Of a DNA stretch of 64,000 nt, positions 35,901-47,900 are shown one piece after another. Position numbers and translations under genes: made by a program. This DNA is from Telopea speciosissima. Its lineage: Eukaryota > Streptophyta > Magnoliopsida > Proteales > Proteaceae. The DNA is taken from NCBI RefSeq assembly GCF_018873765.1, contig NW_025317406.1, positions 1-64,000 on the forward strand, given 5' to 3'. The notes beneath the pieces are model-generated. The model was given only the letters and a program-made list of their open reading frames with translations, made no database searches and was not told where the DNA came from. Within the stretch, counting starts at the first letter, position 1, and each line of letters starts with the position of its first letter.

Positions 35901-38900
35901 GCTTAATTCTAAGTGCTGTTACAATATTGTTCTTCCTCTTTACTGTCTATTTTCCTATGTTACTAAATCTGAATCACTTGCTATTTCTGTCCTCCTTAGT
36001 TACTAAATCTATTTTATGTTTTCATTTTGGTTCTCACTTGCTATTCCTTGGAGTTCTGTCACTATTTTCTGTAGTTACTAAATCTGAGTTTCTAATAGCA
36101 GCTACTTGCTATTTTAGTTACCTCTTGATATTTCTAGACCTGACCGTTGGATTGACATCTAATTTTGCTGAACCATTCCTCATTCCTTCTAGGCCATTCA
36201 ATCAGAAATTGGGTTGGATCTGATCCACCTCGATGAGTTTGCTCGATTTTATCTCTAGTTTGGCTATTACCTTGTCCTGCGGTTCTAGATCTTGTGTTGG
36301 TTTCCTAACCCCAGCCTTTGTTTTTTTGGGTCCCCATTACTCTCTCTCATTTGCTCTTTTGTCAGTAGAGTTTTGCTCATTATAATGGATCTTTGCTGGG
36401 AGGAGAAAATGGCAAGCAGTGGTGAAGTTTGATGCGAATAGATTGAGAAAACTGACAGACTTTTGACTTACCTCAATAGCTAAATGTTGATTTTTGTGAT
36501 TTATTGGTCTGTATCCAGTTGAAACTTTTTGAAACTAATGATAGAGCTTGATACTTTTGAATTCTTTTGATACTTGCATATCTTCTCGGTAAGCTAACTG
36601 TTGGGATTTGGGAAACTAGGACTTGTGTCAATAATGACACTAACCCCTTCATTTATAGCAGTATGAAGTAGGGTTATAGTAGGGTTACAATGGAATGACC
36701 AAAAAGACTAAACTACCGCGGCACCCATTTTACAATATTCCCACTCAAGTTGGAGCATAGATATCACACATGCCCAACTTGCACAAAATCGGATGAAACA
36801 TTTTACTGCTAAGTCCTTTTGTAAGGGCATCTGCTAATTGCTCACTGGATTTCACAAAAGGAGTGCAGAGAAGACATTGCTCTAGCTTTTCCTTGATGAA
36901 GTGGCGATCAATCTCAACTTGTTTGGTACGGTCATGCTAAACCGGGTTGTGTGCCATGTTGATTGTAGCCTTGTTGTCACTAAATGTAACATCATAGGAA
37001 CACGGATAGGAAGACCCAAATCACAAAGGAGACCCTGAAGCCATAACAACCCACAAACATCATGTGCCATAGCACGAATTCAGCCTCCGCACTGGACCGA
37101 GCTACCACAGTTTGCTTTTCACTACATTTGGTAACAAGGTTGTCACCAACAAGAGTGCAATATCCAGACGTTGATCTCTTGTCATCTGGTTAACCGGCCC
37201 AGTCTGCATCAGTAAAGGCCTCTACACACATGTGATCATGAGGTGAAAAAAGAATACCCTTCCCTAGGGCCGATTTCATGTACCGCAGATGCCGAAATAT
37301 TGCCTCCATATGAGTCGTGCATTTACTGACTCACCAAACTCACAGCATAGGCTATGTCCGGCCTGGTATAAGACAGATAAATGAGACGTCCGACTAGACG
37401 TTGGTATTTGCCCTTATCAACCGGCTCACCATCCTTAGCTTTCAAATGGGAATTAGCCTCGAGAGGAGTATTTGCAGGCTTGCACCCGAGCATACTTGTC
37501 TCTGAAAGAAGATCTAGAGTGTGTTTCTGTTAAGAGAGAAATATACCCCTAGTAGATCGAGCCACCTTAATACCAAGAAAATATCTCATCTTCCCTCGGT
37601 CATTGATTTCAAATTCCTTGCCTAGGTAGGCCTTTAGAGTAGCTATCTCAGTAGGATCATTCCCTGTAACAACTACGTCGTCAACATATACAATTAAGAT
37701 GGTAAGGTGATTACCAACCCGCTTAACAAATAGGGTGTGATCAGCATTGCGACTTCTATCCCACTGACACCATAGTTTTGTGGAATCGACCAAACCAAAC
37801 CCGTGGAGATTGCTTTAACCCATAAAATGCCTTCTTTAGCTTACACACCTTCCCTTGAATCTGCGGAGAAGAGAACCCAAGAGGAACATCCATATACACC
37901 TCTTCTTGCAACTCACCATGGAGGAAGGCATTCTTGACATCAAGTTGCTGCATCTCCCATCCAAAATTCACTGCACATGAAATAATAACGTGGATCGTGT
38001 TCATCTTGGCTACAAGGGCAAAGGTCTCCTGGTAGTCGATGCCATACGTCTAAGTAAAGCCTTTGGCAACCAATCTAGCCTTGTACCGATCTACAGTCCC
38101 ATTGGCATGTTGTTTAACAGTAAACACCCACTTGCAGCCTATAAGTCTTTTAGTGGAAGGAAGAAGAATTAGATCCCATGTATTATTTTTCAATAAAGCT
38201 CGTATTTCTTCAAGTATAACATCCTTCCATCTAGAGTTTGCAAAGCCTCTTGCTAATTTGAAGGGATAGAAGCAGAGGACAAGGAAGAGACAAAAATCTG
38301 ATATGAAGGAGACAAGGATTCATATGACACTACATGGGAAATGGGATGCTGTGTGCAGGTCCTAGTTCCCTTGCAAACATCAATAGGCAGATCGAGAGAT
38401 TCATCATGAGTAATTAGGAGAGAGATTTTCATCACGAGTACTAGGAGGAGAGAGATTACCAGGAAAAGATGTGGATACTGGATCAGAGGGCAATTGGAGT
38501 GGCGCAGTAGCTGTGGTATCGACTTGAGGGGCTGGAGTGGTCTTTTTCAAGTTCTTTCTTGAGAAAACTCGTAACAATCTGGGCTCCCCCTAAATGGGAG
38601 GCTCAAGCTCTGTACTAGGCACACTATCTGTCGTTCCCATCTCAACCAAGGGCCGCCTTGCCTCAAAGGAACAACCAACGGCACATTTTTATGTAAAGCA
38701 ATAGACTCCCCCTAAAGAGGAACTAACATAGAATAATAAGCCTCTGTCTCATGAAACACAATATCTATTGTCACCAACATTCGACGGGAAGGAGGATGGT
38801 AGCACTTGTACCCCTTTTGGGTGGCGGAATATCCAAGAAATATACATCAGAGACCACGAGGATCAAGTTCCCCATGAATGTGATGGTTACGGGCAAAGCA

Positions 38901-41900
38901 AACGCAGCCAAAAACCTTGGGAGGCACAATTAAAGAAGAATACCCAGTAAGAACCTCAAGAGGGCAGTGGGAAGCCAAAATGCGAGACGGCATCCTATTT
39001 ATCAAGTAAGCAACAAAGAGAATGGCCTCACTCTAGTATTGGGCTGGTACATGCATCTCGAATATATGAGAACGGGCCACCTCCAGGAGATGACAATTCT
39101 TGCGCTTAGCAACCCCATTCTGGGTTGGGGTATCAACACAGTTGGTCTGATGGATAATGCCCAAGTCCGCAAGATATGTTTGAAAGGAACCTTCCATATA
39201 TTCCTTCCCATCATCAGTACGGAGAATTTGAATCTGAGCATCATATTGCGTTTCACCAATTCATGGAAACGCTTAAAACAATCAAAGATCTCATTCTTCT
39301 GATGCATAAGTATATCATGATAAGGCGAGAATGTCAATCAATAAAAGAAGCAAACCAACGGTAACCAGAGATAGACACACAACGGGCCGGGCCTCATACA
39401 TCGGAATGAATTAAAGAGAAAGGAACTAAACTTTTATTGCCCAAACTGGGGTAACTGGTTCGAGTTTGCTTTGCAAAAATGCAAGCATCACAAAAAACTG
39501 GTTCAGGTTACATCTAGAAAATAAAGTGGGAAAAACAGTAGACAAATTGCCCAACGGAGGATGTCCTAAGCGTTGGTGCCATAAACGTAACTCGGTCAAA
39601 GCAGTAGTAGAGGAGTCCATGTGATGAGCCTGAGTAGAAAGAACAGGAGAAGAACCACTGTTCAGAAAGTAGAGACCACCACACACCTTACCACTGCCAA
39701 TCGTTGCCCCCGTTACCATGTCCTAAAAAATGCAGTGAGAGGGAAAAAATGTTACTTTGCAATTTAAAGTTTGGGTAATACTACTAATGGAAAGGAGATT
39801 AGTAGGAAAAGATGGAACATGTAATACAGAGGATAAAGATAAATTAGAGATTTGAACAACTCCTTTCCCAGAAATAGGAGAAAAGGAACCATCTGGAATG
39901 CGAACTTTTTCCTTACTTGACGAAGGAGAGTACTGAGAAAATGGCTGGGAGAACCAGTCATATGATCCGTATCACTCGAATTGATTATCCAAGGAATGGA
40001 TACTATCGAGGCACTAGGATTATCAACATAAATACCTGAATGGCCAGAATGAGACTCAGAGTGAACTGGCAGAGAGACAACTGGTGCAGCAGATGGAGAG
40101 GAAAGCTGGGTCATCATGTGGCGCAAAGAGCTGCTCCTGGGATAAAGGTGATTCTGTAGGACCTGGAGAAACCCTCAGTAGTGGTCTCAATGTGGTGGCA
40201 AGAGGTGGAGTACCACGTCCACGTCTACCAGTAGAACCACCACGGGAACGACCACGGCTAAGACCAGTCTCGGGACACGCCCATAAAGCTTCAAACAATT
40301 ATCTTTGGTATGGTGCACCTTACCACAATAGTCACATTTCAGAACCTCTTTCATAGTCTGGCTGTGATCTCCTGATCGGTTGGAAGAACTCCCTCCATGA
40401 GATTGAGAACCAGAAAATGAGGTGGACCTTTCTTGGGAAATCGGCTGTAACATGGCAACACATTGACTATCCTTAGACTGAACCAAAGAATAGGCCTGGG
40501 CCAAAGTTGGAAAGGGTTCACGATTCAGGGCATGAGCCCTAATCGGATCAAATTTGATGTTCAGGCCAGCGAGGAACTCATAGACACGAAGCTTGTTTTC
40601 CCGTTTCTTAAAAGCAGAAGCCTCACTAGGACAAAGGGGGTGATAATCTTCATAAAAATCAAGTTCCTGCCACATACCTCGTAACTCTGAATAATACTGA
40701 GAGAGGATCATCTCCCTTTGCTTGGTGCCACTGATTTTGTGTTCGATTCATACACTTGGGCAGCATTCCCAACCTGGGAATAGGTTTCCTTTGCAGCCTG
40801 CCAGATCTGAGCAGCAGTATCAAGTAAAAGGTATCCCCGAGCAATATCGGGTTGCATCGAATTCAACAGGAAGGCCATAACCAGAGAGTTGTCAGAACTC
40901 CACTTCTCTTGAGAAGCATCGGCAGTTGTAGGCTTCTCCAAATCGCCTGTGAGAGACTTAGAAAAACCATGGGAATTGATCGAAAGGAAGCAAGACTTTG
41001 ACCATATAAAATAATTATTCCCTTCAAGTTTAACAGAGCACATAGGAATGGTTGGAAAATCATGATAGTTGTTCCCTCCATCCAGAACAGAAGACACGGT
41101 CGAAGTCTTTTACATATCTGTTCCCTCCATCTGAAGCAGATAATTTCAAAAGCAACTGCACGAACAAAGGCACCGGAAGAAATCACAAAAGCATGCCACA
41201 AGGAAAAAAACGTAGCATGAACAACCAAAAAAATCAGATCGAGTATCAAACAAAAAGGGGCCCTTGGTGGGAGAGAAAATTCACAACCAAGGGTGAAAAC
41301 GGCTCACGGTTCCAAGAGAGGAACCGCAAGAGAAAGGGAGGCGAGAGGCGGAAGGTGGCAGTGCTGTTGGCAGCGCTAGAAGGCATGAAAGTGGTGGTGG
41401 CAGTGTTTTCCGGCGGCGAGAGGTGGAGGCGGTAAGTGGTGGAGGCACTGTGTGGAGACATAAAGAGAGAGAGGAAGGAGAAGGAGAGGCGGCGTGGGCG
41501 GAGGGAGAGAGGGGATTTGCGAAATTATGACGTGTGTCAATAATGACACTAGCCCCTTTATTTATAATAGTATGAAGTAGGGTTACAGTGCCTACTTATT
41601 TGTAATATTTTCCTTTGTTCATTTGTCATTTTTCATTTTTCACTTCTTGTCTCATTTCTTATTCTTCTCTTTCACTTCTTAGTTTTTACCTACTTTGTTT
41701 GATTGGATCAATGTAGTTGACCTCATTAAGTTGGGATAAGGCTGAGTTTGTTGTTGTTGTTGATGTATGAAGTTGGGTTAGAATAGGGTTACAATAGAAT
41801 GGCCAAAAAGACTAAACTACCCCTGCACCCATTTTACAATACTAACAAATTGATACATGTGATCCTCTATTGGCCATCTCAATGCAGCCATGCTTATTAT

Positions 41901-44900
41901 TTAAATGGTCATATTCTTCAATCCTTGCATTTGTAGAAACAATTTAACTAGGAGGAGTTATAAAAAGAGGGCAGTAGAAGTAATTATAGTTAAAAAGTGT
42001 ACGATTTAGCCGAAAATGTTGCTGTATCTGACCCAACGTAATTGGGGTAATGCTTAGTTGGATCGAGTTGTTGTTGTGCATGTTCAGTTGGGATAGGGTT
42101 GAGTGTGGGAGTAGATGGGAAGACATGCCTGTGTGTGTGTGGATCTTCTCTACCATCTTATTATGTCCAGTCTTGTACAAAATTCTAACCACTTTCGACT
42201 TTCAAACATGTAGAAGAATAGACATTCTTAAGTTGCATGCATACTCAGGGTTCTTTAGTCAGGCTCTGAAGAGACTTGCCATACTGCTTTAATTGTTTAT
42301 TTCATATTACACTTGGTTTGAGTATGATATATTCTTATTGTGTATTTTAGATAGTTAAGGCTAGTCTAATTACTTTTCCTTCGCATAATTGTTTGGTTTG
42401 CTTTTCTAATCCTTGCATGAAATAGACAAAGCTTATACTATTTTCATTCCTTTGCGACTTTTTACTTGGTTCAATAGCATCCTCACCCTCTCTTTATCTT
42501 TGTTCTATTCCTTAATTTTCTCTTTATCCTTTAGAGGGACGGACCTGTGGGGCACCACTGTAGATTAGATTGCCATTTACTTGTATTTGAATTGTTTGTT
42601 TTCCTGTGTCATTTATTGCTTTCAAGTTGAGAGTATAAGGAAACTTGTTTCTGGTTCTGAAGGTAGGGAAGGAGAGGAGTTATGGGTTGACAAATACAAA
42701 CCACGTTCCTTGGGAGAACTTGCTGTTCACAGAAAAAAGGTCTTGCATTTTTCTTCTGTCAGACACTTCGATATGCAAACAGATGAATGTAATATGTTTG
42801 TCTGTGGGGGCGGGGATTGGTGAGGTGTGAGTATTTATATACTAACAGAAGGCAGCCAAAGTTTTTCCCTAGGGTAGCTATGGGCATGAATTTTTTGTTG
42901 ATATTTAAATTTCTTCTTGCAGGTTGAAGAAGTCAAAACATGGTTGGAGGAACACTTAAAAATGTCAAAGGTGATTTTGTTTTCTATGTTCAGTTTTTTT
43001 TGATGATAAAAATCAATGTCAGAAGGCAGATAACGGCCCCAAAAAAAAGAACACCAGAAGGCACCTCAAAGGCCTTAGACAAAGCTAACAACATAGGCCA
43101 AGAACGATCCTATGGGAAACAAAACATCAAATTTCCCAGTCTGCTGATCGAAGATAGCACGTGGAGAGCCTAATGCGATGATTCCGTCTTGCTGTAAAAA
43201 TATTATAGCACTCTGAAACATTAGCTTCTTCAAAAACAGTCGCACCAACCTTGGTGAGGCAGGCAGAAGAGGAAGGCCACCACTCAATAACATGAAAGAA
43301 GGAAAATTCCTCGCTTGGATCCACACTAGCTTTTTGAGGCAAAGTTTCCTGGAGCTCTTCAAAAGAGGCGACAGAGGAGCTGTCAGCCTCGAGAATAAGT
43401 GAAGTCTTCAGTTCAAAGTGACGAACAATTCACCAATGAGCTAAGCCTTTGTAGGTGAAGAATAGAGGACAAACGAGATTTCGACTAGAACTTCCAGAGT
43501 CAAGTAGACTTCCCTACATTCCCAAGGGCATCCCTGTAGTATCCTCGGCCAGTAGCAAGACTATACGCTGCTCACACTCATCTTATTTTAAATTCCACCT
43601 TTTGGTTGATCACTAGAAGTCACCGTACCACCGGAGGAGAGAAGAAGAGGACACCCTGGTTAGCCACGAGGAATCAGACCCATTCCCAAAGGAAGGCAAA
43701 TAGGAGGCCAAAAATAGAGAGGGAGCCCTGATCGATTGATTGCACTATAGAGGACCCAGATCGGCAGAGTCCCCACCTTAGTTAGTCCAAGAATGGCAGT
43801 TACCCTCTTGCCTGCCCAAATAGTAGAACTAGAAGTCAAAGCTCTACTTAGATTTAGAGACGCATCACATGGAGGCTCCAAAAGGTTAAATGCAAAATAT
43901 TGCCACTCCAAGCCCTAAGTTAGAGTGGTCCTTAGATGAAGGGGACTTCTCTTTTTCTTTCCCCCTTAGCTTCAATATCCTTATTTGAAAGAAGATCCTC
44001 CACTAAATCTACTGGATATGACAAAACTCAAATCAGCAACTGCACCTCCTCGTAATGACCTCCCATTTACAATTGATTCCTCCAAAATAGGCTCCCATCC
44101 ATAGACCTCAGAAGAAACTATAGCAATATTTTTTTTCAACAAAAGAGGCAAATTCCCAACAAGCACCCTATCCCCAACAATCTCTCCTTCTACTCGAGCC
44201 ACACAGGATTCAAAATTTGAATCCACATTCATATCTCCCAAGATGTCAAAACTATTACCACATTCATATCAGTTGAGAAGAGAAGATTGGAGAATGGATT
44301 TGGCTTGTCTAGAAAGATAGAGGTCGTTCTTCTTGATAGAGAGGATAGTGATTACAAATAAGGAATGTTAGGTAAGGCTGAGTCACAAGACTTATCCCAA
44401 CATACAATGAACCTGGGCAGTCTAGTTGTAACTCTTATCCTTAACACTCCCCCTCAAGTTGGTGTATAAATATCCCTCATGCCCAATTTGAATCAATAGG
44501 ATGGAATGACTTAGATGTCAAACCCTTTGTGAATACATCAGTTTGGTCTTGTCGTGCTAGACTGGGTTATAGGTTATACTGGTTGCTGCTTTATTATCAT
44601 AGTAGAGCCTCCTAAGTTCTTCAGATGTCATCCCCAGATTGCCAAGTAATACTTTGAACCATATAAGCAGTTAAGCACATACACCTTGTGCCATAGCTCG
44701 GTATTCTGCTTTTGCACTAGATCTGGATACCACTGGTTGCTTCTTGCTTCACCAGGTAACAAGATTCCCTTTGAGGAGCGTACAATATCCTGAAGTAGAG
44801 CGCCGATCATCAATGGAGCCGGCCCAGTCGGCATCAACAAAGGATTCGAAGTTCAGATTGCTATTGTTGGACTGCTCCGGCTCATTCCTGTCTCTTGCAA

Positions 44901-47900
44901 GATCTCTCAAGAAGGTGCGGGTGCACAGAATGAACATCTAAATGGACGGTTTCCACAGCTTGACATTTCCTTTTGCATGAGTATAATTCGCTTCTGAAAG
45001 CAAGACCCCCGCTCTAGTAATCTAGCTATGTCAGCCGATTTCAGGCAGCCCTACTATAAAAATAAAGTGTCCTTTCCTGATGCTGACTTCAAGTACCTTA
45101 GAATCCGATATACTGCCTCGAGATGAGTAGTCTGTGGATCATGTAGAAAATGGCTAACAACACCTGCAACATACGCAATATCTGCCTGGGTATAGGAGAG
45201 GTATATCAATCTTCCTACAAGTCACTGATATCTCTCCTTATCTACCAAATCACCCCCTTTGCATCTGAGTTGATGATTAATCTTAATAGGAGAATCCACA
45301 GGTTTACATCCGAGCATACCTGTCTCATTGAATAGATCTAGGACATACTTTTTTTGGGAAATGAAGATACTCTTGCTAGATCGGGCTACTTCAATCCCTA
45401 GGAAGTATCTGAGAGGTCCTAAATCCTTGGTCTTGAACTCTGTAGCCAACTGACGTTTTAATAAGGAGATTTTTGCATCATAATTGCCTATTATTACTAT
45501 ATCGTCAACATAGATGATAAGGCAGTAACTTTCCATCCTTGTGTTTGACAAACACGGTGTGATCAAAATGATTTTGCTTGTACCCAAACTGTTGCATAGC
45601 CTTCTGAAACCGACCAAACCAAGCCCGAGGTGATTCCTTAAGACCATAGAGGGATTTCCTTAACCTACACACCTTACCAGCTATAGATGATGATGCAAAA
45701 CTTGGAAGGATATCCATGTATACCTCTTCTTTGAGATCACCATTAAGGAAAGCGTTTGTACATTCAATTGTTAAAGATTCCATCCAAGATTTGCTGCATA
45801 GGATAGCAATGCTCGAGCATAATTCATTTTTGCAACAGGGGCAAATGTATCATAATAGTCAATGACATAGGCCTGGGTAAAGCCCTTGGCAATCAGCCTT
45901 GCCTTGTTTCTCTTGACGAGCCAATGGTTCCATCTGCCTTCTGCTTTACAATGAACACACATTTGCATCCTACTAGTTTTCTCCCTTCAGGACGAGGGAC
46001 AAGCTCCCAAGTATCATTATTCTTCAAAGCTTGCATTTTCTCTACCATAGCATCCTTCCACATAAGGTCTGTGATAGCTTCTTTCCAGCCCTGCGGGATA
46101 GATGCAGAGGACAACGAAGGAACAAAGACACGGTAGGATGAAGATAATGATTCATAGGAGACAATGTTAGAAATAGAGCGTTGGATGCAAGTCCTAACTC
46201 CCTTCCTAGTAACAATAGGAACATTTTCATCATCAGATGAAGAAAAAATATCATTACTTGATGTCTGCGATGAAGGAGCTAGATTAGGGAGCGTAGATGG
46301 ACATGGTGGATTGGAGATGGGATTTTTCTTCTGTCGAGAATAATTGAGTGTGTTGAAGTACTGTTCATGTGACACTGTTCACGTGAACAGTGATTTGGTT
46401 GATATGTGTATCTTCTATTTTTCTAGTCCTAGTTGGAGTCCTAGTTTCTAATTATGTCAAGTCCTAATTCTACTGTGAGTTGTTAGTCTTAGTTTCAGTT
46501 TGAGTTGTTAGTTCTTGTTCTTTTCCTATTGTAACTTGGAATCCTATCATGATTAGGAATGCCTAATCTGATTAGGAGTTCCCCTTTCTATTGTAATTTG
46601 AGATTATAAATACAAGCATTATGAGGGAGACTGATAAGTTTAACAGTTCTATCCTCTTCCTCATCTTCTTCTCTTTCTCTCTTCTTCCTCCATTCTCGGT
46701 TTTGGTTTTCTTCATCTATACTCTTTAACATGGTATCAGAGCTAGGCAACCAGTGACTGATTCTCTCCAAGATTGCTGTTTTGAGAGTCGATTTTAAATT
46801 CTGATTTGAAGAAGGAAACCCTAGTTCATAGAGGAAGAAGAGGAACTAGGGTTTCACATACTGGTTTCGATGACAGCTGAAATAGTGTCTGAAGATCATA
46901 CCTGAAGTTGGGTGTGCATCGATTACTGAATCTGGCTGCTATTAATTTCTGCTGAAGAACTAATGTTGTGTTCCATCGATATGTATTTCCTGCTCTATTC
47001 CGCTGCTATTCTGCTATTGCAAGTTACGATTTATTTCCTTCTATGGATTGCTGGCTTGCTGCTATTTGCTGATCTGTTGTCATTACTCGATTTGCTGCTG
47101 AATCAGCAATATTACTGATGCTCTGTTTGTGGCAGTAATAGTCGATCAACAGAATCGAGTTGATCCTGTTAGTTGCATCTTCTTTCTTCCCGAGGCTTGG
47201 GGTACCATTACCTCTCTTGGAGGCAACCTAGTATACTGAGTTTTAGGTCGAAACTCAAAGGGAGTTGTGAGATATGTCCTTGAAATCAGACCTGAAACCA
47301 TAACTACCGCTTTATCTGGTTTCAGGAATTTTTTGTTCAACCTTACCTTTGTTATTCAACTTTTTGTTGCTTGTATTCAAGATGGCATTGTGTTGCGATT
47401 CTCCACCCAAAATTTCAGGGTGATTGGCAGTCGAATGGAGAAGTTCTCTCGATATACGCTGGTTCCAGTTCTCTACCTTCTCCTTTCTATCAAGAGGTAG
47501 GAGATGACTCCCCCTTACTTGTCTTTATCTAATTTCTGTGATTCCATATATGCCCCTCCTTTTACCCTTAATTCAAACATATCCTTTAGTTATTGTCCCT
47601 TCCTAGTTTGTCCCCTTACAATAATTTTAATTCCCATCATGTCCCATTGCCTCTTTAACTACCAAATTGACCCCTTGCAAATTCTGGTTTATTACCAGAT
47701 TGCCACTTCTCCCTTAAATTTGGCCTTGCTTATGCATATATATATATATGTATGGATTTCATTTAAATTACAATTCTGCCATTCCCCTATTTGATTACCC
47801 AATTGACCCTTGAAAATTCTGGTTTATTACCAGTTTGCCCTTTGGCTTGGATTGTATTTAAAAGTGGATTTCCACCAACTTACAGCCATGCCATCATTTT

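Larger units (their letters stand above)
36599..41841 (-). mobile_element. Copia LTR retrotransposon (element 2) in RAD17 intron 2
   Basis: 5.2 kb minus-strand element with short LTRs, 36599-36737 (139 bp) and about 41512-41841. The right LTR is itself split by a LINE tail. Shared LTR words: TGTGTCAATAATGACACTA, TTTATTTATA, ACTAAACTAC, CACCCATTTTACAATA. CTAAC flanks both ends. The terminal bases of the 5' LTR and the primer site are not recognisable (purine-rich DNA follows at 41461-41511), so the 5' junction has been altered. Gag-to-RNase H order on the minus strand is complete but degenerate. Confidence 0.85.

Noticed and set aside
35885..36223. 112-codon hydrophobic frame resembling a membrane protein
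   Set aside because: It is generated by repeated CTTGCTATTT/TTACTAAATCT words in a non-coding repeat; there is no start context or homologous motif.
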